Shown here piece after piece: positions 12,296 through 24,138 of a stretch of 64,000 nucleotides of DNA (within the stretch, counting starts at the first letter, position 1; each line of letters begins with the position of its first letter). The position numbers were made by a program, and so were the translations under genes. Under the pieces are notes generated by a model. That model was not told the DNA's origin. It ran no database searches and was given only the letters and a program-made list of their open reading frames with translations. The stretch is taken from positions 186,001 through 250,000 of the forward strand of contig OX637629.1 in the NCBI GenBank assembly GCA_951802195.1, written 5' to 3'. Source of the stretch: Tausonia pullulans. Taxonomy: Eukaryota; Basidiomycota; Tremellomycetes; Cystofilobasidiales; Mrakiaceae.

Positions 12296-15106
12296 TCAGG
12301 AACCGTACGGCCACTGATCGCCCGCAGCAGAGGGCTGTTGCTGTTGGCGTGGTTCATCCGAGATGTCCGTATCGAATGCCGGTCGGTCGGCCGAGTCGGG
12401 AGGCGACCGGTAGCCCCGATTGCCATCCGCGATGTTGTTGGGGTCGCTGGAGGGGGGCCACGAGATGAAGGGCGCCTCGGAGCGTTCAGCAGTCGTTGGG
12501 ATGGACGATTGCGCACCACCAGGGATCGATGAGGCGCCAAATGGGTCATACTCAAAGTTGACGTCAAGTCCATTGAAAGACGACGTGCTCGTCGAAGGCG
12601 GACGCTCGTAGGCGCCAAGTCCCGAGGGGACGTGCGAGTTCGACGAGCCGTCACCCTGAAACATGGGAGACGTGGTGGTGAAGGGTGATGGGGGTTGGGT
12701 GTTCGAAGTGGATCCGAACGCGGGAGGGGCGAAGGATGTCGAGGCAGGTGAAGGGTAGGGCAGGGCTGAACTCGGCGGCGGGGCACGATAGGGCGCGAAG
12801 GGAGGCATGTCGAAGCTCTGGGAGGATGACGGCCAGCTGGGCCCGTACCACCCTTCCGAGAAGCCGCCTCCCTGCACCGAGTGGGATCCACCGATGTATG
12901 GAGAAGCTGACGACAGGGGGGCGCCGACACGCTGATCGCCTGACCAACCCCTGAGTTCCCAGCTGGTTGATGGCCGCAAGTTGACGGGAGACGGTCGCAC
13001 AATCCTGCGCTCTCCTCCCGAGGTCGACGGCCGAACAGACAGAGGGAGTTGCGAGGCCTGGATTCGACGGAGAGTGGGAGCCGGGCTGCCTCTGATCGCA
13101 TGTCCACCACGAGGTGTGACGGAGGGATCGTCAAGGGCGGCAGAGGGGCTGGCTGGAGATGCCGGATGGAGTGACGAACCAGAAGAGGAGGATGGCTGAG
13201 GGACAGGGAGAGAGGAGAGGACAGTGAGCGAAGGGGGGGAGAGCTGGGAGTTGACGGAATGGAGAGAGGGCCGAGCGTGGCCAATTGAGCCCTCGAGGAA
13301 GCGCATGAGATCCTTCTGGCCGGTCTAGAGGACGAAGGGAGGGGAGCAGAATTAAGCGAGGTGAAAGAGAGTATGTAATGGCTAGATCACGAACCTGACT
13401 GCACTGGATTGAGTGCACTCGCACTACAGAGGCGGACCCGTCGGTGAAGTCGCCGACTGGTTCCCATCGCATTCTTATCTGCTTATCTCCTGCTGGGACA
13501 GGAACGGCGGTTGCCATCTCGGGTGCTTCGGAGACTTCAAGTACGACGCCGTCGACGCCCACGCGAGAGAAGTTGATGATGGACTCAAGCCGAACAGTGA
13601 TTTGGTAGCCGAGATCGGCATGAGAGAGGTAGTAGACGAGCGCGCCCTCCTTGCCGTAGATGACGAGGTCCGGCGAGCGAGGGTTCGAGGAGGTGAGATT
13701 CCGCAGCCATGTACCGATGGCGAGGCTCGAAACGCGGAAGAGCTGGACATTGGCTGCAAAAGGAGAAGGAAGCATAGGCGATCACACAGGAAGAGGAGGG
13801 ATCAGCTTCCGAAAGAAGACCGGGCTGTCTGACAATGGAGTCCTTTCAGGGGAGGAGGGGGAGGCACAGGCAACACTGACAGCTCGTCTCGAGGAGAATA
13901 TGCTCGCGCAGGTAGTGGTCCAGTTCTGCTGAGGCCGCTCGAGCGGTCTGGCTGTTGGTCGACGAAGAAGATGCGGAGGCCGCGGCCTCACGTGCCTTTT
14001 TGTAGCGTTGCGACTTGGGCACCATGCCCTTGGCTTCCTCCCGAATCGTTTGGCGGCTGCAGGATGACAATGCAGCAAGCAAACAAAAATCTTCGAGTCA
14101 ATGCGAAGGACGACGGCCAAATCTTGAGCCGAAAAAACATTGAACAAACCGGTTCTTTGATTTAAGAGCGAGGGAGATGGTGTAGGGGGGGAATTGAGGC
14201 GCGGAGATCCCGACGATCAGCATGAATGCAGCGAAACGTGGCGTCGCGCCGCCGCTTTCTCACGCGCATGTAAAGAAGGACAAAGGGGAAGGAAGATGGC
14301 CACCGACCTGAAACCAGACCGTGACATTCTTCTCCGTCACAGTGACGCCGGGCTCAGCGAGCCTCGTGGCCTCCCTTGCGAGCCTCGTTCGCTCGGCCTT
14401 GCTGAGCCGGTCAGAGACGTTGAAGTTCTGGAGGAAGAGGGCGACCTGCCTCTCATTCGACTGGAACCGCCGGGGCTGGAAACTGACGCTGCTGCCCGGA
14501 GCACCTGACGCCGCCGCGGAGGAAGACGAGGTTCGCCTGGGAGATGTACGAGATCCTGACGAGGATGCTGGCCGGCCCGACGTTGACGGGGCCTTTGTGG
14601 GAGATGAAGAGCGAGAGGAGAGTGAGGAGAGAGGACTCGAAGCCGTCTCCGAGGTAGGTCGACGAGGCGATTGGGAGGAGTGGTCGGGAAAGAAGGCGGC
14701 AGCGCCTGGGAGGACCTCTGCATGGTTCTGGTGTGGGCTTCGATAGGCTTGGAAGGGGGACGGGGGCTAGGGTGATGAGAAGGTGCTTCGGACGGACGTG
14801 TTTGTTTAAGACATGCGCGTACGCACTGAACTCACATGAAGGCCGTCGTCCGAGTTGCTGGTACGGTTGGTATGTGTGGTCTCCCACCGCCGTGGGACGA
14901 TCCTTCTCGAAGTGCAAGTGCTGGTGGTGGGTCGCGGTCGGCGACGGTGGCGCAGTGTGGTGCAGCAATTGCTGATGCTGATTCGCCTGATGATGCTGGT
15001 GGTGGTGATGATATGGGTACCCAACAATCTCCGGCACGCCGCCGACTCGAAACGCCGATGATGGCGTCCTTGCGTCACCAGGAGCCTCGGCGGGCGGGGG
15101 CTGCAT
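12296..15106 (-). CDS. Homeobox transcription factor with a 5-nt micro-exon
   Basis: The start MQPPPAEAPGDARTPSS is at 15106 and the stop TGA at 12296-12298. Exon 1 is His/Gln-rich (YPYHHHHQHH) and ends at a GTGAGT donor near 14833. The next exon is Ser/Pro-rich and then carries the homeodomain: FQSNERQVALFLQNF, LSKAERTRLAREATRLAE, and KNVTVWFQ ending at 14308. The invariant NRR is supplied by a 5-nt exon (14150-14154) joined to the exon starting at 14056, giving WFQNRRQTIREEAK. A further exon (about 13400-13760) holds a conserved-looking region, VQLFRVSSLAIGTWLR to DLVIYGKEGALVYYL, that I cannot name. A 330-residue low-complexity Ser/Pro tail follows and ends in Gln runs (PRQQQQPS). It should act as a nuclear DNA-binding regulator; its targets are unknown. 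The 5' splice site after exon 'ETSCQ' and the acceptor of exon 2 are my least certain joins. Confidence 0.82.
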
Positions 15107-15109
15107 GCT

Positions 15110-15130
15110 GGGGGGGGGGGGGGGGGGGGG
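15110..15130 (+). repeat. G21 homopolymer next to the homeobox start codon
   Basis: Twenty-one consecutive G lie just upstream (minus strand: C21) of the ATG at 15106, in the presumed 5' leader. A matching C21 lies at 43601-43621. Confidence 0.9.
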
Positions 15131-16625
15131 TGTGGGGGAGGGTCTCAAGGTGATGGTTATGGCGGACGTGAGAGAGAACGCGTCCCGCGAGTCGTAGGGT
15201 GACGCGGGTCAGCGGAGAGATCTCTGAGCCAACAGGAGAAAGTCGGGTTGGATAAGAAGGGAGGGGAAGGAGGACGAGGGGATGTGGAAGGAAGAGGACA
15301 GGGGAGAGAAGCGCGGGTCCACGGCGGACGGAGTGTCGAGAGGCGCTTGTCGCTCATTCCTCGATGTGAGTGGATATTGGCTCGCCCCCTCCCCCCCAAT
15401 CCACCCCTTCTTGTTTCTCCGCCACTCCTTGCCCAGGCGGCCGGTTTTTGCTCGCCCTCCCTCCCCCTTGCCCCGCCCGCTGGCAAAGGGCTGCGGCGGC
15501 TGATCTCGCTGCTCACCTGTGATGATTTGAAGAATATGGCCAAGAGGTTTATATCTCGCTATGGCCGGGCGAAGAGAGAGAGGTGGGAGCCGGACAACTG
15601 AAATTTAGGCAAGAGAGCGAGAGCGATGACGGCCGAACAACAAGCCGGATTGAGAACCCACGTGGAAAGGAGGCGGGAGAGTGGGAAGAGATGACGAGAG
15701 CCGGGCGAAGGACCGGGCGCGAGATGAAACGGGCGGGGTCCAAGCCCGCCTGAGCTCGAAAGGCGTATTACGGAGGGATGATGTGATACATCAGTTAGAG
15801 ATCAAGATGGGGTCGCCTTTCGGAGGGAGGGTAGCGCCAGTTCTCCGTGCAGCGAATGAGAACAGGGGAATCCGATGGCCGTCAACCTTGAGTCTGTTTC
15901 GCCGCCCCGTCGTCTCTGGCGGCTCAGCGAGGGAGGCGATCTGGCGACGACGGCAACGATCATTCTCCTGCCCTTCCTCTTGACGAGGAAGAAGAAGCTC
16001 CACGAGGGGCTGGAAGACCCGGCCGGCGGCGGCACCTTGCGCCCCTTTTCAAACCGCGAGCTTCTTGTCTTTCTTTTTGAGCTCGCCCCCTTTAAGGAAA
16101 AGAGCAAGCGTGGGGCCAACGACGGAGCGATTGATGACATCTTTCGTTCGGTTCCGCATTGGGGTCGAGAGAAGGGAAGAACAGGAAAGAGGATGGGCCA
16201 GCCGATGACACCTGGGATGGACACTGCATGCCTGGACTAGAAAAGAGATCGCGTACCAGACTTTGACGTCGATCTAGCGCGTGGACGAACGCCAAAGGCG
16301 AGGGGGAGGGGAGCGAGGAAGCAAGGGATCGAAACAGCTGACGCACACGCACACGCATGTCTCATCAGGATCTCCTCGAAACGGCGTCTCACTGCGTCTC
16401 CAGGCGTCGTTGTGCACTCAGCGATGGTGAACCACGGTCCGTCGCTCCCCCTAATACTCCGCGGGCGTTAGAGCCACGAGGAGGGGTTAGCGACCACGGG
16501 TCCGGGGGGACACGGGCGAAGAAGGGCAGGCACAGACGGATCTCGATCGACGTTGATGTCACGCATGCAAGCCGGGGTGCTGCATGGATGTTTCATCGCG
16601 AAAGAATGTTTTGCATCACAATCCA
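15131..16625. other. No supported gene; upstream region of the homeobox gene
   Basis: About 1.5 kb lacks a recognisable domain. It lies between the homeobox start and the 3' end of the LARP7-like gene, so it holds the homeobox promoter and the other gene's 3' UTR. Pyrimidine-rich blocks (15380-15480) suggest 5' leader sequence on the opposite strand. Confidence 0.4.
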
Positions 16626-18349
16626 TCAACCCTTTCCTCGCTTCTTCTTCGGAGGTTCCTGCTGCCCTTCGGTTTGAACCACGCCGAGCGCGACGTCGAC
16701 AGCGACCCGCCTCAAGGGCTCCTTGACATTGTCCATCCAGTAGATCCGCTCGCGCTCCCCAGTCACGAGTTCGGCGGTGACCGTCTTCCCGGCATCGGCG
16801 ATGCTCGAAGCGTCAACAGCGTGCGACGTGAAGTGCGCGAGCACAAGGGGCGCGAGAGAAGGATGAGGCAGGCGGAGGTGTGCCTAGCAATACATGGGCG
16901 GGCCTTGTCAGCATGTGGTGGTCCTCTCGGAGAAGACGGTGGGCGGACTGAGAATGGAAGTAAAGAAGGGAAGGAGAGTGAGACTCACTGAGTCCGCGCC
17001 CTTGCTCCAGTCGACATAACCGACTTGCCAATCGCCCGACACGGCTATATTCTCCTTGTGCCGCAAGATACCGTTGACGAGATCCTTGATAGCCGTCTTA
17101 TTAGTGCTCGGCGAAAGATTCTTGAGGAAGAGAAGACAGTCGGGCGGGAAGTCGGGACGCGCGTGGCTTATGCTTTCCTCCATCGCGATGACTGTCGGAC
17201 CCAACGGAAAGGCGGGACTCTTCTTCGACGTGATCGGTGCAGCAGGCAGTGTTTCTATGGTCTGAGCGGAATGAAGCAGGTCGAGATACTCCGCCTCAAG
17301 TCTCTCGTATTCGGTTCTACAGAAAAAAAGATGAAACAAGCGGTCAGCGTGACTGCGCAACTCAAGTCGTCTTCGAACGCGCGAATTTACTTGGGCAGCA
17401 TCCGAAGGCCCGCAGCGCATGCGTCGCCCGCCTCACGAGGGCCACCCTTGCGCTTCCCGCGAGCCTTGGCCTTCGACCAGCTCCAGGCATCGAGCGCGAG
17501 GAGAGTGCTCGCGGAGTCTCGAAGGGTAATGAAGGCGAAGCCCCGGAAGTTGGGAGGAGGCACCACAAGCGATTGAACAGTCCCCGGACCAAGAAGAGCG
17601 TTGAGGAAGACGAGGATTTGCGGCACGTTGTGAAGATAGGATGGGAAGTTCTCCTGCGGGGCGGGACACAGCAGTGGCCTATCAGCGTGGGAAGAGACAG
17701 CTAGACAGGGGAGCCGGTAAGCTGGACGAGTTACTCAATACTCACGACGTACACCTCGTTCGGGCGAGCCACATAGTAATTTTGAATCTTGCCAGTCCAT
17801 CCTATGCGACCGATCTCGAAGCCACTTTCGCCATGGGCCCTGGACCCTCCATAGCTTGCTGGCTCGGTGAGGGTGATCCTCGACTGGAGGAAGCCGGGCG
17901 TGCCATACGCCTTGAGAGCGCAGTGGACGGTGAGCTGAGGCTGGCGTCGGAACTGCTCCAGCGACCGATGAGAGAGCACGTGTTGTAACGAGACGACTGA
18001 GAAGAGGGGGTTTCAGCGCATCGTAAATCCCGGCCTACGGGCAGAGGCAGCACTGACAGCCATTGTTTCGGCCCATCCGCGCAGACAGGTGCAGCTCGTC
18101 TGGGTCGAGCGACAAGTTGTAGTCCGAGAAGAGAAGTTCGATAGCAGCGGCACACTCGATATCGGCCGCCTCTGACCCAGCCTGCGGCTTGCTTGACGAG
18201 GTCACGGGAGATGCTGAGTTGTTAGTTGTTGGCGCAGAGAGTGCTGGTGGAGGAAGGGGTGGCGCCAGCGCGCTGGCGGGTGGCACTACCGGTGGCCGGG
18301 GAGCCTCCGAAGACTGAATCTTCTTCTTGACCACTCGCGGCACGAACAT
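16626..18349 (-). CDS. La-related protein of the LARP7/Pof8 family (La motif, RRM, C-terminal xRRM)
   Basis: The start MFVPRVVKKKIQSS is at 18349; an in-frame ATG at 18487 would add 46 residues. The stop is TGA at 16626-16628. After a Pro-rich stretch comes a La motif split by an intron: IELLFSDYNLSLDPDELHL, then VSLQHVLSHRSLEQFRR. RRM1 follows, with NFPSYLHNVPQILVFLNALL and the RNP1-like FRGFAFITL. The C-terminal domain has LLFLKNLSPSTNKTAIKDLV, then LVLAHFTSHAVDASSIADAG and ERERIYWMDNV, which matches the xRRM with its helix after the sheet. It ends in a basic tail, PPKKKRGKG. LARP7-type proteins bind the 3' part of an RNA polymerase III or II RNA. In ciliates (p65) and fission yeast (Pof8) that RNA is telomerase RNA, so this is a telomerase RNP candidate. 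The family call is strong; the RNA partner is inference. It is divergent from DPB11. Confidence 0.78.
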
Positions 18350-18718
18350 GGCTAGAGTAGCAGTGGTTGCGGGCAAGAGGGTTAGTGAAGCAGAGAACGA
18401 AAGACGCGTCGTCCTCGCTCCCGCATGGACCGACGGCTGGCGCATTGAGGTTGTAGGAGAGGGCTCCCCACTCGAGAAGGCAGGCATGTGCTAGAGAGAA
18501 AGCTGGCTAGGGAAGACCTGCCGGCTTGTGGTGGAGTAAAGTTACATCGGATGGTTTACGGTTAGAGACAGATCGACGGGCGCATGACGCGTCGCGAGAC
18601 AATGTCGAGAGAGGCGAGCGCGACGCGTCAAGACGACGGCTCGTTCTTATTCATCCCGACCCCCTCTAACGGCCATCCATCAAGTCAACTTCACCGTCGC
18701 CATATATTTTCCGCTTAC
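18350..18718. promoter_or_regulatory. Short shared promoter of the LARP7-like and DPB11-like genes
   Basis: Only 369 bp separate the two divergent start codons (138 bp less if LARP7 starts at 18487), so the two genes probably share control elements. The sequence contains CGACGCGTCAAG at 18620-18631 and ACGCGTCG at 18588-18595. ACGCGT is the core of the fungal MluI cell-cycle box bound by MBF, which drives G1/S genes. That role is inference here. Confidence 0.5.
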
Positions 18719-21700
18719 ATGGGCAAAGGCCACCTCTCATCCAAGGTTCCAGGTGTCAAGCTGCGGCCCGCACGACCCCGCTCGAAGCGGACAAGTAAGA
18801 ACGGGAAGCACGCGTCTCTTACTGGTTCGTACACGTGATCACTCGTCGGATACCTAAGATCCTCCCTTTCCTCCCTCTTTTCTGATAGTGCGTTCCCTTT
18901 AGACGAGGGCGAAGAGGAGGATACCGACGAGTTCGAGCCGGAACCGACGGCCGAGAAGCTCAACGTCGTCGACCGCCCCTTCAAGGACGTCCGGATTTGT
19001 TTTTCTGCGGTCAGGAACAAGGTGCGAGGAGTCTTCTCTCATAGCGGAGGCATTCAGCTTTTTGATCTGACTGATGAGACTGGATGGCTGGCTCAGCGAG
19101 CGCTGATGGGCTTCGCCGACGATCTCGGTGCGGCTGTTGAGCACGCCCTGACCGACACCTGTACTCACCTCGTCGCTGCCGATCACACGAGTCCCAAGTA
19201 TCAGGTGAGGCCCCGACCACATTCTGAGGCGTTTAGAGGATCCCGACTGATAAAGGATGGACAACATGCGCAGGTCGCTCTTGGTCTGGGGTTGCCTATC
19301 TTGACAGAAGAGTGGCTCAGCGAGACCCACCGGGTCTGGATGGAGGGCGGAGAAGTGTCGCTATCCGAGGTGAGACCGAGGTGAGCTGTCAAGTGAGGTA
19401 ATTGGTGTCAGAAGCTGAGGTTATGACTGCATTCGCTACGCAGTCTGTCGAGGCCCATCGGCTACCTCCGTTCCAGAATCTCCGGATCTGCCTCTCTGGA
19501 TACTCTCGCAGCAGTGAGTCTTCCCTCCTCTCCCCTCCTTTTTTTTTCTTTCTTTCCGAAAGGAATGCCAGAAGCTGTGATGTATCTTCCGGACGTGTCT
19601 CGTGCGCCTTCTTGACCATCTGCCCCCCAGGCCCTCACAAGAGCAAGATGATCTCCTTAATCCACTCGCTCGGCGGCTACCACTCTAAGGACCTCGACCT
19701 CACTTGCACACACCTCATTCCAATGGATCTTAAGTCGGCACATGCCAAAATTGAGTGCGTTCGATCCCTCACATGTCTAGAGCGACACTTATGACAATCC
19801 ACTCTCTCTACAGCTGGACCAAGAAGCAAAACAGCAAGATGGTGCTGGAGCGGCTTCAAGCTCAAAAGGCCGGCAAACCCCCACCGACAATCTCAGTGCC
19901 CGGGCACGGTAACCACGGACACAAGGTTGAGAAGCCCAAAGAGGAGATCAATATTGTCTGGGAGCAGTGGTTCTGGGATTGCGTCAACGCTCATGGTGCG
20001 CTTTGCCTCTCAACTTGAGCGTGTGTAGGTAACTATCACTAACCTGCTTCCTTGTCGCTCCTCAGGTCGATGGATTGAGGAGGAATATTTCATCGAGAAA
20101 CCGGTCGACTTGATTCCTCCAAGACCAAGTGAGCCCAGGTCCTCGAGTGCTCGGTCTGGGTGTGCGCTGATCTTGCACTCGCCTTCAGCCAATTTCACGG
20201 TCCATCATATCTCTCTTCACGGAGCCGACTCAACGACCCTTACCTCGGCCGATCTCATGACTGGCACGACTACCGCTCCGACTTCTGCAGTGGCCGGCGG
20301 CTTTCCTGGACCCTCAAGGACCTCTACGGCAGACGACCATCTCGAACAGGCCGTTATCCGGAGGCAGCGTCGGAAACCGGGGGAAGATCTTGCCAGCGTC
20401 CTTTTCTCAGCGACCCAGCAAGTCTCATCAGCTAGTTCGAAGCAGCAGAACGCGCAAACCGGCGTGGAGAGCGACCAGCTCCCTAATGTCCGAGAACTCA
20501 CCCGATGCGCTTCATCTGGAGCAACACAGGCCCCCGTCGTTTCCTCCAAGCTCTCTCGGATCGGAGGGCTCTCACGGGCCAAGTCTTTCACCGCTGAGAC
20601 CGCCAGGACCGGCACTTTCCCCGTCTGGTCGTCGTCGTTGAGCAATCGGCTTGCGACTGTCCCTGAGCCCTCGTCGCCATCGGAACAGATCTTCCGAGGC
20701 CTTTGCTTCTGTTTGCGCCTCGGTTCCGGTAAGACCCGCCAGACCATCGAGAAAGAGATTCGAAAGATGGGCGGAGAGATTGGAGCAGAGGAAGAGCGCG
20801 CCGACTATCTTGTCGTCAAGTTTGCCCAGTGCGTCCTCTGTCTGGCTCACTGATCTGCCTGCTGTGGGATAAAGGTGTTGATGATCTGGAGTTGTCTTTA
20901 CTCCTTCCCAGTGGCCCGCACAAGCGACTCAGACCTTTGCGCCCCCACGACACGGGAAAGCGGGCCCGGCTCGTTACGGATTACTGGGTCGAAAGCTGCC
21001 TGGCCGAACGGAACATCCAACCAACCGACGCACGCCTCCGGTTCACGCCGGTTAACTTCGATGTCCCAATACCAGGTGTGAATTGTCCTCGAATGGGAAT
21101 CAACTCTACATATTCTCAGACTGATCCCCAACGCTTTTTAGGCTGTGAGACGCTTCTGTTCGGCAAGACTAACTTGATGACGTCCGATTGGCGTGATATA
21201 GAAGTCCTCGTCCTGCTCATTGGTGCGTCGTCAGTTCCACTTGCACTAAAGCTAGCATTGCCCAACGAACGGACCCACTTGTTTTCGTTCCTCGTCGACA
21301 GGCGGACAATTCACTCAAGCCTTCCCCGCAAACATGACACATCTCATCTGCGACCCCAACGACGTCCAGGGTGGGAAGTACGAGACGGCGCTCAAGCTGG
21401 ACATCCCCGTTGTCTCTCCTGAATGGCTCGGGGCCATCAAGCGACAAGGGCGGATCCCCGAGCTGGATGCATACCGCCTCGGAGAGTCAATTGCCGACGG
21501 TGGGTCCCTCTCATTCCCTGATGATATCGAACGCATACTGAATGGACGTTTCTTCGTCTCCAGACAAAGTGGATCGTGTCGCCATCGACGCCGTCGCCGA
21601 TGCGCGTTCCTCCTCATCCGCAAATGTGTCGTTCAGCGGCTCGCTCCCTTCCTACCCTTCGAGATTCCACTCTCTCACTTCAGCCACATCTCTTCCTCTC

Positions 21701-22639
21701 CCGGCGCCACCCACAATTACCGGAGAATCTCCGTCTCTACCTTCCTCATCAGACATGCTCGCCAAAAATCTTTTCACGACCGAGACCACCTCCGCCGCTG
21801 ATACTGCTTCTGCTGCTCCACTGGCTCGTTTATCGCCCTCCCGGAAACCGCTCGCACCACTCGCAAAGACGACCTCCTCGCCCGGCAGATCCATGACGAC
21901 TAATGCCGTCGACTCGCCCTTCTCGGGCGTCAGCGCGATCTCAAGGGGCAAGCAGCGAAGCTTGAACGCCCCCCCGGCACTCACGCCCGAGTTCAAGGCG
22001 TTCATCGATCAGATGAGGACGTCAGAGGCGGACACAGCAATGCATACACCGGAGCCGGATCAGAGGGTACGCCTCTCGTTTCTTTCCTGTAGCAGTCGTT
22101 CCATCCACTGACAGGCTCATTTTTGTCAGTCCTCCAAGCGAAAACGCATCCTCGGACGACCAGGTGGTCCCTCCCGCCTCACCAAGTCCCCCTCTGTCGT
22201 CTCCATGCCTTCCACCTCCCCCCAGGGTCTCCCCTCGACCGTCGGCCCGCCTCTGTGCCCCCCTCCAGCGTCGTACCACCGCCCAAACTCTCCTCCTCTA
22301 GGCGAGGAAGACGCCTCCTCGCCGCCTGGTGGGCGAGGCGTGCAGGCGGACGAATCTCTGAGGGTGTTCTATGATGACCCCGATGCGCGCGCGGCGAGGC
22401 AGCGGTTGATGGCGACGATGCGAGGTGACGGTGGCAACGGAGAGAGCGGCGGTGGAGAGAGCAGCGGGAAAATGAGTCCGAGGAAGCGTGGCCGAAGAGA
22501 TGAGACGCAGGAGACGGACACGGAAGATGAGGATGCGGGTGGAGGCCAGACCGAGGCGTTCGGGGAGAGTTTGTTGGAGAGGAGGATGATGTCTGGAAGG
22601 AGGAGCGCTGTTGTGAAGGTGGGGAAGTACACAAGGTGA
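18719..22639 (+). CDS. DPB11: Multi-BRCT replication/checkpoint protein (Dpb11/Rad4/TopBP1 type)
   Basis: The start MGKGHLSSKVPGVKLRP is at 18719 and the stop TGA at 22637-22639, with about 14 exons. BRCT repeats are visible in order. The first is FKDVRICFSAV to TCTHLVAADHTSPKYQ and PILTEEWL. The second is FQNLRICLSGYS with GGYHSKDLDLTCTHLI and WEQWFWDCVNAHG. The third is IFRGLCFCLRLG with EIRKMGGEI and VTDYWVESCLAERN. The fourth is CETLLFGKTNL with GGQFTQAFPANMTHLI and PVVSPEWLGAIKRQG. After a Ser/Pro-rich linker the tail has VFYDDPDARAARQRLMATM and basic and acidic patches, ending VVKVGKYTR. Four BRCTs in two tandem pairs is the Dpb11/Rad4 layout. These scaffolds join phosphorylated Sld2/Sld3 at origins and 9-1-1/ATR in the checkpoint. 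The Met at 18584 is in frame but I prefer 18719. Confidence 0.85.
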
Positions 22640-24138
22640 TTCAGTGTCTGTATGAAACTGGAGATGTTATGCCCTTGATGGCTGCCCTGATGATCTCGGA
22701 GTGCGCACAGACCGCAAGTATCTCTTGCATGTGTGCCTGACAAGGGCCTATCTGCCCGGCTCATGATTGTAGTCATGCCTGCTCAATTCATGGGGACTCT
22801 ATCGAAAAACTTGTTCCGGTCCGACTAATGTCCCGGGAAGGCCCGGAATGATGATAGCGCGCGTGAGCGAGTTCCCGACGCCGTCGACGGCGTCCTTCTC
22901 TTGCCCTTCGATCTCCCAACGAGCACTAGGCAACGGAGACGGACCGCAAAACGGCACCACGGCCCGGAGCATGATGACGACCACAGCAGAGGTCCGTCGT
23001 CGGAAAGGAAACGTGCCGAGAGACGGACGGACGGACGTCCGCGCGCTTCGTCTGTCCGCATCCTTCTTCCGACAGAGCGAGCGAACGGGTGTGTCACATG
23101 AACGGAAGGCGGCTTGCCATGCTAGCCAGAGCAGAGATTTGCGTGAGCCGGAGCTGCACAAGGAGACGGCGAAAAGTGGCTATGATGTGTGCGCGCGCAG
23201 AAATGGGAATGCATACACGCAGGCAATAGACGAGCGATGAAATGCGACCCACTCGAGTCAGAAACTGGAGATCGACGCAAAGGCTTTCTCCGTCCGGCCG
23301 AGGCCGTCCGACAACGGGGGTGCCGGCGGCAGCGGACACGGCGTGCGGGGTTAGAGAAGAAGGCTGAAGGGCACCAACCTGTAAGTTCTCTGCGGCATGC
23401 GATGGCTTGAAGGGTGGACGCCTCACGTTCACGTTTCTGGGGAGAGCCCTTGTGGCTTCCTGCAGAGAGATATGTGGATGGCTGCCCCAGTGGAGGGGAG
23501 GGAGCCAAGGGAGAAGAGGAAAAATGTTGAAATCAGCCCGAATCAGGGGCGTGTTCACAGACGGGCCTCGTTACTCGATCTCGATAGATCCACTACTCCT
23601 CAGCAAGGAAGGAATCTCTCTACAGCGAAATGTATGAGCCTCTCCTTGCCTATCCCAGAGCTGCCACACGCTGGATGGACGACGGCGCGCCGCAAGAAGC
23701 CGGGAAGAGAAAAAGGGACAACAAATATGGGATGACGCGATTCACCCGCGCTGACTTCCTCCCCTCTGATGCCTCTCGCCCTCGCCGAGCCCTCAGTTTC
23801 GCCCGCGGGGGCCGTTGCCGCACGAGAGAAGGCTTGATGCTTGGAATTCGCCTTGCCTGTCTCGCTCAGGCGATAGTCAACGCTTCTTTCCCTCAACCAC
23901 CAGCCTTCATCCTTTCATTACTCTAGCTCTCTCTTCTCACCCGCTTCGTCCTCGCATCAAGGACGAACGCCCTCGCGCCGACCGCTAGCTTTCGGCCCCG
24001 CAGGAGCCTGGTCTCTCACGGCAGGCTGACCCGCCGCCAACACTCCGTTCTCGGTCAGCCCCTCTCTTTCTCTCTTGCCTCGAACGTCGTCCTGCCCTCT
24101 TCTCGACGACTCCTCCCTCCCATCCTTACCTCCGTCAA
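22640..24138. other. No supported gene; upstream region of the next gene
   Basis: This 1.5-kb stretch shows no domain. From 23750 to 24138 the plus strand is strongly pyrimidine-rich with many CTC/TCT runs, as in the 5' leader of the gene that starts at 24139. Confidence 0.45.

Noticed and set aside
12232-13284. 350-codon frame overlapping the C-terminal part of the homeobox gene
   Set aside because: It is a shadow in another phase; the chosen frame connects to the homeodomain exons and ends at its own stop.
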